From positions 1-32,384 of the forward strand of contig JBILLU010000015.1 of the NCBI GenBank assembly GCA_044375915.1: a stretch of DNA of 32,384 bases. The letters run 5' to 3'. The position numbers were made by a program, and so were the translations under genes. Of this stretch, positions 1 through 9,400 are shown piece after piece. The first letter of the stretch is position 1, and every line of letters begins with the position of its first letter. The notes below the pieces were generated by a model that was not told where the DNA came from, made no database searches, and was given only the letters and a program-made list of their open reading frames with translations. Source of the DNA: JAFEBO01 sp044375915. GTDB lineage: Bacteria > Planctomycetota > Phycisphaerae > Phycisphaerales > UBA1924.

Positions 1-426
1 CTTGTCAACGACCTTTTCATCCTGAAACTGGACCGATATCTCGATCTTGTCGGTTCGCCAAAGGTAAACATCCCGGACCGGAACGCGCTGCGTTCCGCTT
101 GGGACGCGGGTGGGCGTGTTGGTTGCGACCCGCGGCGTCGTCCCGTCGGGGCCGGTCAGGTCCTTCAGGCCCTGCTTAGCCTGATTGGCGTTCTGCCGCG
201 CCGTCGCGCCGGAGAGCTCCAGCCCCAGCATGTCCTGAGCGAGTTTGGAGGCACCGCCTTTCTCCTGCTTCTCACCCTCGCCCAGGATGTCGGTGACCTG
301 CATCAAGCTCATGCCGACCTGAACGCGGTCGTAGTTGTCCCGTGTCAGCTTGTTCTCGCAGCCCAAGAGCAGGAACGACACCAAGGCGACTGCGACGAGC
401 GTCGCACGGGTGCAGAATCGGGTCAT
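1..426 (-). CDS. Partial lipoprotein, SmpA/OmlA-like fold possible (C-terminus outside window)
   Basis: The reading frame stays open for 142 codons from an ATG at 426 to the window edge, so the C-terminus is missing. The N-terminus is a lipoprotein signal: a short Arg-containing n-region, a Val/Ala/Leu-rich core and a lipobox LLLGC with the lipidated Cys at residue 23. Just after it, the segment NYDRVQVGMSLMQVTDILGE resembles the first repeat of the SmpA/BamE/BLIP-like fold (a G-M-x-L/V-x-x-V-x-x-x-L-G-x-P/E pattern), a family of small outer-membrane lipoproteins. That assignment is inferred from one motif. A GGGAG ribosome-binding site lies 7 nt before the ATG. The gene is divergent from the DUF58 gene at 551. 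Being a membrane-anchored periplasmic protein is well supported; the function is not. Confidence 0.75.
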   Translation of the reverse strand, partial: MTRFCTRATLVAVALVSFLLLGCENKLTRDNYDRVQVGMSLMQVTDILGEGEKQEKGGASKLAQDMLGLELSGATARQNANQAKQGLKDLTGPDGTTPRVATNTPTRVPSGTQRVPVRDVYLWRTDKIEISVQFQDEKVVDK

Positions 427-537
427 ACGTGAACTCCCGGCACGGAAGTCGAAACTTCGGCGTGTGGGCAGCGTACCACGAGCGTCGAGCGGCATCCGGC
501 GTCGTGGTCGAACCGTGCGGCGGCGGCCCCGCTCCAC

Positions 538-543
538 TATCCT
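538..543 (+). promoter_or_regulatory. -10-like hexamer TATCCT before the DUF58 gene
   Basis: TATCCT lies 7 nt before the ATG at 551. A start site the usual 6-8 nt downstream would fall on the start codon, giving a leaderless mRNA. No good -35 match is visible. The same arrangement recurs at other genes here, which is the main support. Confidence 0.35.
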
Positions 544-550
544 CAGTCCA

Positions 551-1591
551 ATGGCGATCGGAGAGAACAACCAGGGTGCGACCAACGGCGGCTCCGGCAC
601 GCCCATCGATGCGTCGCTGTACCTGCACCCGCAGACGCTCGCCCGCCTCGCCACCTTCGAGATGCGGGCCAAGATGATCGTCGAGGGCCTCTCCAGCGGC
701 CAGCACCGCTCGCCCTATCAAGGCTTCTCCGTCGAGTTCGCCCAGCACCGGCCGTACTCACCCGGTGACGACCTCCGCCACTTGGACTGGAAGGTCTTCG
801 CCCGCTCCGACAAGCTGCACCTCAAGCAGTACCAGCAGGAAACGAATCTCGACCTGATCGTGCTGGTCGACTGCTCGGGCTCGATGTCGTTCGGCAGCCG
901 CACCTTCGCGGACGCCTCGGGCGTCGGCCGCGAAACCAGTCCGGACGGGCGTGCGCATTGGAGCAAATTCGACCACGCGACCGCGCTCGCCGCCGCGATT
1001 TCCTATATCACGCTGCGTCAGGGCGACCGCGTCGGGCTGGAGATGTTCGACGATGAGGTGAAGCTCGTCCTGAAGCGCTCCAGCGGCCAAGAGACTTGGC
1101 GACAGATCGTCAGCGCCCTCGCCTCCCACCCGGCACGAGGCACGCCCGCGACGCAACGCTCCAGCGACCTCCGCCGCGCCATCGACCAGACCTTGGGCCA
1201 GGTCACCAACCGCTGCATCATCGCCATCGTCAGCGACTTCTTCATGGATCTCTCGGCCATCCGCGACGCCCTCGCCCGGGCCCGCCACGCCAAGGCCGAC
1301 ATCATGGCCTTCCAGATCCTCGACCGCGCCGAGATGGAGTTCGACCTCCGCGACGCCGCGGGAGGCGTGATCTTCCAGGGTCTCGAAGGCGAAGCACCCA
1401 TCCGCCTCGACCCTCGCTCCATCCGCTCCGCCTACCTCGCCGCCATCGAAGAACACAACACCCAGCTCCGCACCCTGCTCCGCGGCCTGGGCTACGACCA
1501 CACCGTCGTCAACACCCACGACTTCCTCGGCCCAGCCCTCGCCGCCTTTGTCTCCCGCCGCAACGCCCAGATCAAACGCCACCTCGCCTAG
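551..1591 (+). CDS. DUF58 domain protein (MoxR-associated, VWA-like fold)
   Basis: A 346-residue protein of the DUF58 family, which in known systems is encoded beside MoxR AAA+ ATPases and VWA membrane proteins and is thought to help assemble or activate protein complexes. The family signature is clear: EF..HRPYSPGDDLRHLDW at about residues 62-80, KVFARSD after it, then the VWA-type metal site VLVDCSGSM at 104-112 with all MIDAS residues present, and IVSDFFMDL further on. No signal peptide or membrane segment is seen, so it is probably cytoplasmic. An open frame extends upstream to 335, but that part is Arg-rich, overlaps the divergent lipoprotein gene and lacks family similarity; ATG 551 was chosen. 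It is the first gene of the 13-kb plus-strand block. A MoxR gene, usually immediately upstream, is absent. Confidence 0.92.
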   Translation: MAIGENNQGATNGGSGTPIDASLYLHPQTLARLATFEMRAKMIVEGLSSGQHRSPYQGFSVEFAQHRPYSPGDDLRHLDWKVFARSDKLHLKQYQQETNLDLIVLVDCSGSMSFGSRTFADASGVGRETSPDGRAHWSKFDHATALAAAISYITLRQGDRVGLEMFDDEVKLVLKRSSGQETWRQIVSALASHPARGTPATQRSSDLRRAIDQTLGQVTNRCIIAIVSDFFMDLSAIRDALARARHAKADIMAFQILDRAEMEFDLRDAAGGVIFQGLEGEAPIRLDPRSIRSAYLAAIEEHNTQLRTLLRGLGYDHTVVNTHDFLGPALAAFVSRRNAQIKRHLA

Positions 1592-1597
1592 CCCCAC

Positions 1598-1656
1598 TTG
1601 CCTTTCCCGATGCCGGATGCCTTTTCCTAGTGCCTAGTGCCTAGTCCCCAGTGCCT
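1598..1656 (+). repeat. Degenerate 7-bp tandem repeat (TAGTGCC type)
   Basis: About eight heptamers fill the gap between the DUF58 stop and the BatA-like start. Seen in order near the end: TAGTGCC, TAGTGCC, TAGTCCC, CAGTGCC, with looser units CCGATGC and CGGATGC before them. The last unit runs up to the next start codon. Confidence 0.7.
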
Positions 1657-3933
1657 ATGTCCTTCCTCAACCCAACCCTCGCCCTCATCGCCCTTGGCTG
1701 CGTGGCGGCACCGGTTGTGATCCATCTGCTCTTCCGCCGCCGCACGCGGCCGCTGGAGTGGGGCGCGATGCGGTTCGTGCTCGAGGCCTTCCGCCGCCAG
1801 CGCAAACGGATGCGGCTCGAGCAGTTCCTGATCCTCGCGGCACGCACGCTCGCGGTGCTACTGCTGGCGCTCGCGGTGGGGCGTCCGATGTTCGCGGGCG
1901 AATCGGTGCTCCAAAGCCGCACGCCGCGTGATCTCGTCCTGGTGATCGATAACTCGCTGACCGCGCAGGCCCGCGCGGGCGACATCGCGGAACTCGAAAC
2001 CAATAAGAAGGAAGCGCTGCGGCTGCTCGAGAGCCTTGACACTGCCCGCGGCGACCGGGCCGCGGTCATCACGCTCGGCGGTCCGGCCGAGAAACTCGCC
2101 GCGCCGCTCACCACCGAACTCGCCGGCGTCCGCCGCGCCGTGGAAGCCATCGAACCCACCGACAGCGCCGCGGATCTCACCGGCGGCCTCGCCGCCGCCC
2201 GCGACCTCTTGGGGCGCGACGCGTCGCGTCAGAGCGCACTGGCGCTCTTCAGCGCCCTCCGCCGCGGCTCAGTCGATGCGGGCAAGGCGGCCGACATCGC
2301 CGAGTCCACGCTGCGGCCGGACCTTCTGATCTCCGCGCCCGCCACACAGCCGATCGACAACATCGCCGTCGTAAGCGTCGAACCGCTGCGAAGCGTGCTG
2401 CTGCGCGAGGCGGGCGCCCCCGAGACACAGCAGGCCCGCGTCACGCTCGCACGCCACGGTCCGGGCGTGAACACCGCCGCCACGATCAACCTCCGCGTCG
2501 CGGCCGTGCAAGCGAGCGAGACCGACGCACCCGCTTGGGCCACCACCGCCGTCCGTTTCAGCCCGGGACAGGAAACCGCGAGCGTTCTCGCGCCCATCGG
2601 CTTCCCCAAGTCGGACGCGAAGAAGCAACTCACGCCGCTCTGGATCGAAGCCCGCGTCGATGACGACGCCATCTCCAACGACAACGTCTTCCGCAAGCCG
2701 TGGAAGGCCCGCGAGACCGTGCGCGTCGTGCTCGCAGCCCCGTCCACGGAGACGCTCGGAGGCGGCGGCTCACCGATGTCCTACACCGCCGCCGACTGGA
2801 TCACCCTCGCACTCTCGCCCCGCACCGGCGGCGTCTCAGGCGCTCTTGAATCCGAGAACGAGACGATCACCATCACCCGCGCCGACCCGACTCGCCTCTC
2901 GCCCGCGGATCTCCTCAGCGCCGACTGCGTGTTCATCACCCGCCCCGACCTCTTGCCGTCCGACGCGTGGGCCACGCTCGCCGATTTCGCTCGAAAGGGC
3001 GGCCTGGTCGTCGTCACCGCCCCAACCGCCACGGGCATCATGCATGAGTGGCCCGAGCCGCTGGCCAAGTCCTTCGGCCTCTCCTGGACCGCGGCACGCG
3101 AATCGACGGCGGCTCCCACGGCTCGTCCGATCCGTGCGGGCGCGACCGAGTCGCGTGATCTTGTCGCGCTACTCGCGGGGCTCAGCGCCGAACTCGAGGA
3201 ACTCGCCAAGCCAGTCGTCGTCGCTCGCTGGCTCAGCGCCGAAGTCCGCGGCGACGCCGCCCGCCTTCTCACGCTCGACGACGCATCGCCCTTGCTTTTG
3301 GCCGCTCGCCCGGACAACGCGCCCCGCGGCCTGCTCGTGGTGCTGCTCACGGCGCCTGAGCTCGAATCGACCAGCCTCCCCGCAATGCCGCTGATGGTGC
3401 CGCTTTTCCAGGAGATCGTGCGCCAGGGCGTCGGGCTCGCCTCCGGTTCTTCCACGCTCGTCGCCGGCGCGAGCGTTGCCGACCCTTCGGAACTGCGTCG
3501 CATCACACCCGCGGGCAACGCCGCGATGGGCGACGCCGCTCGCGACGCCTCGCTGTGGCGCCGGGTCGATGCCCGCGGCATCACCCGCGAGTTGGTCGCG
3601 ATCAACGCCGACGCCGCCGCCAGCGCGACCGACGTGCAGTCGCAAGACCAGATCGGCATCTCTCTCAAGGCCGCCGCGCAGGCCGCGAGCGTGACGTTCC
3701 TCAAGCCCACCGCCGATGGCGTCGCGTCACCGCGTGACGCGCTGCCCGTCAACAACCGCACGCCGCCGATCGACCTGCCGCTCTTGATCGCCGGCCTCGT
3801 ACTCCTCGTGCTGGATGCGTTGATCTCGCGCTGGTTCAGCCACGCAACTGTCGGAGCCTCCCGTGCGTTCACCGGCACCGTCACCTCGCCGCGTGCCGCG
3901 CCGCAGCCGACCCAGCGAGGTGCCGCCGCGTGA
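1657..3933 (+). CDS. BatA-like N-terminal membrane protein with degenerate VWA domain
   Basis: A 758-residue membrane protein. Residues 1-80 match the BatA/aerotolerance-regulator N-terminal domain: MSFLNPTLALIALGCVAAPV, then IHLLFRRR, EWGAMRF, and a second hydrophobic segment with an Arg-Thr-Leu start (about 61-80) ending in GRP. A VWA-like domain follows; its metal site reads VIDNSLT (about 96-102), with Thr where a Ser is usual, so metal binding may be weak. The large middle part is probably periplasmic, and a last membrane helix lies at about 705-727. The start is the ATG at 1657; a GTG two codons earlier is possible. The stop overlaps the next start as GTGA, implying translational coupling. 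Known relatives sit in MoxR/DUF58 operons; the exact role is unknown. Confidence 0.88.
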   Translation: MSFLNPTLALIALGCVAAPVVIHLLFRRRTRPLEWGAMRFVLEAFRRQRKRMRLEQFLILAARTLAVLLLALAVGRPMFAGESVLQSRTPRDLVLVIDNSLTAQARAGDIAELETNKKEALRLLESLDTARGDRAAVITLGGPAEKLAAPLTTELAGVRRAVEAIEPTDSAADLTGGLAAARDLLGRDASRQSALALFSALRRGSVDAGKAADIAESTLRPDLLISAPATQPIDNIAVVSVEPLRSVLLREAGAPETQQARVTLARHGPGVNTAATINLRVAAVQASETDAPAWATTAVRFSPGQETASVLAPIGFPKSDAKKQLTPLWIEARVDDDAISNDNVFRKPWKARETVRVVLAAPSTETLGGGGSPMSYTAADWITLALSPRTGGVSGALESENETITITRADPTRLSPADLLSADCVFITRPDLLPSDAWATLADFARKGGLVVVTAPTATGIMHEWPEPLAKSFGLSWTAARESTAAPTARPIRAGATESRDLVALLAGLSAELEELAKPVVVARWLSAEVRGDAARLLTLDDASPLLLAARPDNAPRGLLVVLLTAPELESTSLPAMPLMVPLFQEIVRQGVGLASGSSTLVAGASVADPSELRRITPAGNAAMGDAARDASLWRRVDARGITRELVAINADAAASATDVQSQDQIGISLKAAAQAASVTFLKPTADGVASPRDALPVNNRTPPIDLPLLIAGLVLLVLDALISRWFSHATVGASRAFTGTVTSPRAAPQPTQRGAAA

Positions 3934-4901
3934 AGGAGACGCTGCTCCAACTCTTCGCCAGATTCTTCTCCCTCGGCGAGATCCGCCCCGGGAAGGACGG
4001 CGTCTCCCTCGAGTGGGCCTATCCGTTCCCCGCGTGGGCGTGGACGCTCATCGTGCTCGCCGCCGGGTCGCTGGCGATCATCGCGTACCGGCGTCTGGAT
4101 GCGCCGCGCCGCGCCCGCATCGTCTGCGGCATGCTCCGCGCGCTGGCGTTGCTCTTGGTCGCATGCATGATCAGCGGCCCGCGGCTCGTCAAGACCGAAG
4201 AGAGCGTGCAGCGAGACTGGGTTGTCGTCCTCGCCGATCGTTCCGCTTCGATGCTAGTCCGCGACACCCCTGTGGGCAGTCGCGACCAGCAACTCAAGGA
4301 CGCGCTCGCCAAGCTCGGCCCGACGCTCGACGCCCTCACCCCCAAGCGAGAATTGCTCTGGCTGGGCTTCAGCGATCGCGTGTACGAGGTGCCTCGCCCG
4401 GGGCCATCCGCGCCGATCAGCCCCGAGACCAAGCCGCAGGAGTTCCCCGCCGCCGCCGGCGGGCGCACGCTGATCGCCGATTCGGTGGAGCAGGCCCTCC
4501 GCCGCGTCGCCACGCGGCCTGTCGCCGGCGTCGTTCTGCTCACCGACGGTCGAAGTGCCGACGAGCCCAGCCGCGCGTTGCTCCGCCAGCTCCAGGCACG
4601 ACAGATTCCGGTCTTCTCGATCGCACTGGGATCCGACACCCCGCCCGCCCGCGTCGCGCTCCGTCGAGCAACCCAGCCCGGCGTCGCGTTCGTCGGCGAC
4701 ATCGTTCCCGTCACCGTTGATCTCGACACCCTCGGCCCACGCGATCGCCTGAAGGGCGCCCGTGTCGAACTCGTCGATGAGGCTACTGGCCAGGTCCTCG
4801 ACACCCGCGAGCTCACCGGCGCCGAGCCGGAGCACGGTGGATCGTCCGTAGCACCCTCCCGGGCGTGGGCCCCACACCCGCCGCCGACGACGATCCGCTG
4901 A
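3930..4901 (+). CDS. VWA membrane protein, N-terminal part (frameshifted)
   Basis: A GTG start overlaps the previous stop (GTGA). This 323-residue frame has two hydrophobic segments (about 36-53 and 65-82) followed by a VWA domain with an intact metal site, LADRSASM (about 101-108), and VVLLTDGRSAD further on. The last 25 or so residues (after GAEPEHGG) are Pro/Ala-rich, look unlike protein and end at a TGA at 4899. The natural continuation, WIVRSTLPGVGP, is in the -1 frame beginning near 4838 and runs into the downstream frame. Adding one G to the GG at 4836-4837 would join the two as one ~785-residue protein, the usual planctomycete form: VWA plus a class I glutamine-amidotransferase-like domain. 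Either a sequencing error or a real mutation explains this. Confidence 0.82.
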   Translation: MKETLLQLFARFFSLGEIRPGKDGVSLEWAYPFPAWAWTLIVLAAGSLAIIAYRRLDAPRRARIVCGMLRALALLLVACMISGPRLVKTEESVQRDWVVVLADRSASMLVRDTPVGSRDQQLKDALAKLGPTLDALTPKRELLWLGFSDRVYEVPRPGPSAPISPETKPQEFPAAAGGRTLIADSVEQALRRVATRPVAGVVLLTDGRSADEPSRALLRQLQARQIPVFSIALGSDTPPARVALRRATQPGVAFVGDIVPVTVDLDTLGPRDRLKGARVELVDEATGQVLDTRELTGAEPEHGGSSVAPSRAWAPHPPPTTIR

Positions 4902-6286
4902 ACCAGAAACTCAGCATCCGCCTGCGTGTGATCGATCGCCCCATCCGCGTCGCGCTGGTCGATGGCTATCCCCGCTGGGAGTACCGCTACCTCAAGAACC
5001 TCTTGCTCCGCGAACGCACCATCCGTTCCAGCACGCTCATTCTCTCGGCAGATCGCCGATACCTGCAGGAAGGCACCGACCCGCTTGCGGCCCTGCCCCG
5101 AACGAAGGAAGAGTGGCAACCGTTCGACGTCGTCGTCCTAGGCGACGTGCGGGCGGAGTTGCTCAGCGCCGAACAGCAGGCCCAGATCAAGGAACTCGTC
5201 GCGGAGAAGGGCGCGGGCCTGCTCTGGATCGGCGGCCCGAGCGCGACTCCGGGCTCCTATCGGTCCACCCCGCTTGCGGACCTCTTGCCCTTCAGCATGG
5301 ACGACTCGACCGACGCGGCACGCCCCTATGCCGAGAGCGTCATCGTCTCGCCCGGCCCGGCCGCCGAGCGGCTGGGCGTGATGCGACTTGGTGAGGGCGA
5401 TGCACTCGACTGGCCCAAGATCCTCAGCGACCCCGACGCCGGGTGGACGTCGCTGCGGTTCGCGCAGCGCATCGAGTCAGCGAGGCTCAAGCCCGCCGCC
5501 GAAGTCCTCGCCCGCGCCACGATGGCGTCCACTCCCGCCGACAGCGCCGCCTCCACGCCATTGGTCATCACCATGCGCTATGGCGCCGGACGCATCATCT
5601 ACGTCGCCACCGACGAGATCTGGCGCTGGCGCTTTGGCCGCGGCGAGACACTCCCCGAACGCTTCTGGCTCCCGCTCATTCGTCTTTTGGCCCGCGAGTC
5701 GCTCGTCCGCGGCGGATCACCCGCGCTGCTCGAAGCCGCGCCCGAGCGCGTCCAGGTGCAACAGCCGGTGCAGGTCTCGATTCGCCTCGTTGATCAGTCG
5801 CTGCTGGTCGCACGCCCCGCGTCGCTCACGGTCCGCGCCCGCGGCCAAGCCGGTGGGCAGGGGGCGGATCAGGCCGCCGACCAGACCATCACGCTGACAC
5901 CCCGCACCGACGCCGGCGACTCCGGCGGCCTGTACTCCGCGAGTTGGACCTTCGCCGAACCCGGCGACTACACGCTCACCCCCACCGACGCCGCGCTTTC
6001 GGGACTGAACCTGTCGGCCACGGTCGAGGTCCGCGACCGCGACGACGAACTCCGCGACGTCACGACCGATCACCCCGGCCTTGCCCGACTGAGCGAAGCC
6101 AGCAGCGGAAAGCTCCTCAAGCCCGACGAGATTGCCAAGCTCTCCGAACTTCTCCCAAACCGCGAGATCCGAACCGCCGGTCCGTCGGCGATCGAGACCC
6201 TGTGGGACAAGCCAATCGTCTGGACGCTGCTTCTGCTGCTGCTCGGTGCCGAGTGGATCGCCCGTCGTCTGATGCGACTTGCCTGA
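4865..6286 (+). CDS. Glutamine amidotransferase-like membrane protein, C-terminal part (frameshifted)
   Basis: This is the second half of the gene beginning at 3930. The GTG at 4865 is only the first possible start in this frame; coding similarity appears to begin upstream, near 4838. The segment RVALVDGYPRWEYRYLKNLL, with FDVVVLGDV and GLLWIGGPSA after it, is typical of the class I glutamine-amidotransferase-like (DJ-1/PfpI superfamily) domain in large VWA membrane proteins of planctomycetes; no catalytic Cys was recognised, so it is probably a binding rather than an enzymatic domain. A beta-rich region (about 290-400) and a terminal membrane helix TLLLLLLGAEWI follow. The protein should be anchored at both ends with the middle in the periplasm. 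A 187-bp gap separates it from the next gene. Confidence 0.82.
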   Translation: MGPTPAADDDPLNQKLSIRLRVIDRPIRVALVDGYPRWEYRYLKNLLLRERTIRSSTLILSADRRYLQEGTDPLAALPRTKEEWQPFDVVVLGDVRAELLSAEQQAQIKELVAEKGAGLLWIGGPSATPGSYRSTPLADLLPFSMDDSTDAARPYAESVIVSPGPAAERLGVMRLGEGDALDWPKILSDPDAGWTSLRFAQRIESARLKPAAEVLARATMASTPADSAASTPLVITMRYGAGRIIYVATDEIWRWRFGRGETLPERFWLPLIRLLARESLVRGGSPALLEAAPERVQVQQPVQVSIRLVDQSLLVARPASLTVRARGQAGGQGADQAADQTITLTPRTDAGDSGGLYSASWTFAEPGDYTLTPTDAALSGLNLSATVEVRDRDDELRDVTTDHPGLARLSEASSGKLLKPDEIAKLSELLPNREIRTAGPSAIETLWDKPIVWTLLLLLLGAEWIARRLMRLA

Positions 6287-6473
6287 GCAGACCCAGCACG
6301 ATTCGGCTCCGGACCGGGCGAAACGGCGAATCGGTTCGCACCCAATCCGGTACTTCTCGTACAGTGCAGCGGGCGTTGGTTCGACGGATCGAACGACGGT
6401 GCACCCTGCCGCGCTGCATCGACGGCTGCGTTTGGGGTTTCGGGGGTCTCGGGCGCTGCACTCGGACGGACTC

Positions 6474-9400
6474 ATGGCCAGCGAACACCACCATCCCGCG
6501 GGACCGATCGAGCGGGCGCTCGCGAGCCTCCGCACCCGCATCCGTCTCTGGCTCGTCTTTGACCGCTCGACCGCGATCCTTGGCGTGACACTCGCCATCG
6601 CGATCGCGCTGGGCCTGCTCGACTTCGTCATCCGCATGCCCGGCGCGATGCGCTGGGTCGTCTTCGTGATCGGTGCCGCAATCGTCCTGGGCGCGTGCCG
6701 CCGCCTCTTGGTCCCCGCGGCCCGCTTCCGCCCGTCGCTCACCGACCTCGCCCTCCGCGTCGAAGAAACGCCCGCCGGCGAACCGGTCCGCGGCCTGCTC
6801 GCCTCCGGTCTCGAACTCGCCACCGCGGCGTCGCCTCTTTCCAAGGACGTCGTCTCCAAGTCGCTCGACGCCTTTGGCCGCCTGCGACTCCGCGATGTGA
6901 TCCGCCCGATCGGCGGCTCGAAGCGCGGCACGACCACGCTGCTCGCCGCCATCGTCCCCCTCGCGATCTTGTGTCTCGCCGCGCCCTCGATGACACTGAT
7001 CGGAGCCCGCCGCGTCCTCACGCCCTGGACCGACGCCCAGTGGCCCAGCCGCACTGCCGTGCTCAACGCGACAACCGCAGCCGCACACCCGCTGAACACC
7101 GCTCTCCCGCTCCGCGCACTTGTGACCCGCACAAATCGATCGATCGGCGACACCCGCGTCACGGCGAAGTATCGCGTCACGGTCAACGGCGTCACCGGCG
7201 CGACGGCTTCGACGCTTCTTTCCTCCCAAGGGCTGCGCGGAGACTCAACCCCCCGTGGCGAGCTCTACGAGCGACTGCTTGACGCCCGTTCCATCGTCGA
7301 GCCCATGCTGTCGCCCGGAACCACAAGCCCACGGGCCACGCTTGAGTACTGGTTCGAAACCGCCGACGCGGCAACAGAATCCTCGCGGATCGAGCTCGTC
7401 GAACCGCCCACGATCACCCGCGTCGAAGCGACGATCGAGCCGCCGGCCTATGCCGCGGGCGCGGCCCTTGGCGAGTTCGTGCAGGGCGTCAAGGACCTCG
7501 GCCCGGCCCGGGGCGATGCGTCCTCGATCTCGCCCGTCCTCGCAGGTTCGGCCGTCACCCTCAAAATCTCCTTGAGCAAGGCCGTGCCGTTCCGCGATGA
7601 CGCCGCTGCGATCAAGAAACTCCTCGGCGGCGTCGAGCCACCCAAGGACCTCACCGTCACCGCGCCCGACGCCTCGACCCTCGTGCTGCGATTCAACGCG
7701 ACCGATCCGCTGCGGGCCGCCATCGCCGTCGAGGACGAGTTCGGCATCACCAGCCCGGAGCCGGCAACCCTGCTGCTGGGCGTCGTCACCGACAAGTCCC
7801 CCACCGCCGCGGTGGTACAGCCGCCGCAGGACGAGACCGTCCTCCCCAGCGCCGTGCTCGACGTCGCGGGTGAAGGTCGTGACGATGTCGCGCTCGCGCG
7901 TCTCTCGCTTGAGGCCCAGACGATGCGGGCCCGCGCCGACTCGCCGGGCGCCCCGCCCGAGCCCTCGGGCCAGCCCGCCTCCCTTGCCGCGGTCGATCTC
8001 GCGACCGCCGCCCAGGACCCGCGCACCGTCCGGGCCCCGGCAACCATCGAACTCTCCGGCTACACGCTGAAACCAGGCGACGAACTCCACCTCACCGCCG
8101 TCGCTCAGGATCGCTTCGCCCTCGGCGGCCAGAGCCACCCGCCGGCGATCTCCGCCCCGCGCAAGCTCCGCATCATCAGCGAGGGACAGTTCGTCGAGCA
8201 GATCCTCGCCGAGATGGCCGGCCTCCGCAGCGCCGCGATGCGTCTCGACGCCGATCAGTCTCGCCTCCGCAAGGCGGCCGAAGCCCTCGACCAGCCGAGC
8301 GGCACCGAGAAGGCCGCCGCCCTCAAGAACGAACAGGACGCCCTCACGCAGCGCCTCAGCCCGCCCGCGTCGCTGGTCAAGAAGCTCGCCGAGCGCGTCG
8401 ACAAGAACGCTCTGCCCGATCGCAACGTCCGCCAGATGCTCAGCGACGTCGGTGAGTTGCTCGACAAGGCGGCGGAGAAATCTCGCGAGGCCTCGCAGTC
8501 CCTCAACGACGCTCGCGATGCCTCGAACGACCAGCCCGCCAAGCCCGAGCAAGCCGACAAGGCCCGCGCCGCCCAGAGCGACGTCCGCGAAGCGATGAGC
8601 CAAATCGCTTCGATCCTCGACCAAGGCAAGGACGGCTGGGCCACCCGCCGCGAAGTCGAGAAGATGCTCGAGGACCAGCGTCGCCTCTCCGCCGAGACCA
8701 GCGATCTTGCCCGCGAGACCGGCGGCAAGAAGGCGAGCGAGCTCACACCCGAACAGCGGGCCGCAACCGAACGCCTCGCCCAGGCCCAGCAGGAACTGGC
8801 CCAACGCGCCCGCGCCGCGACCGACGCGCTGCAGGATCGATCGAAGAAACTCGAGTCCACCGATCCCGCGCAGTCCGACGCGATGAAAGCGGCAGCCGAG
8901 GAATCAGCCCGCGAGCAGCTCTCCGACACAATGCAGCAGGCGAGCAAGAGCGCGGGCGAGAACCAGACCGCGACCGCCAACGACTTCCAGAAAAAGGCCG
9001 AGCAGACGCTCGAGCGCATGCTGCAGGAACTCGACAAGGGCGCCAAGCGTCGTGATGAATCACTGCGCCGCCAACTCGCCGATCTCGTCCAGCAGATCGA
9101 CGATCTCATCGTCCGCCAGAACGAAGAACTCGTCATGCTCGCCGACACATCCAAGCTCGCCCAGGGCGAGACGCTCGACGCCCGCCAGATCCGTCTGAAT
9201 CAGGACACCATCGCCGTCACCGACTCCGCCCGAGCCGTCAAGGACGGTGGGGCGCCGATCGCCGACGCCCTTGAGGCCGCGTCCAACCGGCAGGAGAACG
9301 CCGTCAAGTCGCTGCGGCTGACGCCCGCCGACGAACCGGGAGCGGATCGCTCGCAGCGCGAAGCGCTGTCGCACCTCACCGACGCCCGCGACCTCGCCCA

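Noticed and set aside
335..550. An N-terminal extension of the DUF58 protein
   Set aside because: The 72 added residues are Arg-rich, lie across the divergent lipoprotein gene and do not match the family.
4827..4845. Programmed -1 frameshifting as an explanation for the split VWA gene
   Set aside because: No X XXY YYZ slippery heptamer or following pseudoknot is apparent near the switch point; a missing G explains it more simply.
7245..8804. A 519-codon minus-strand frame under the coiled-coil gene
   Set aside because: Gly/Arg/Asp-rich shadow without initiation signals or family similarity.
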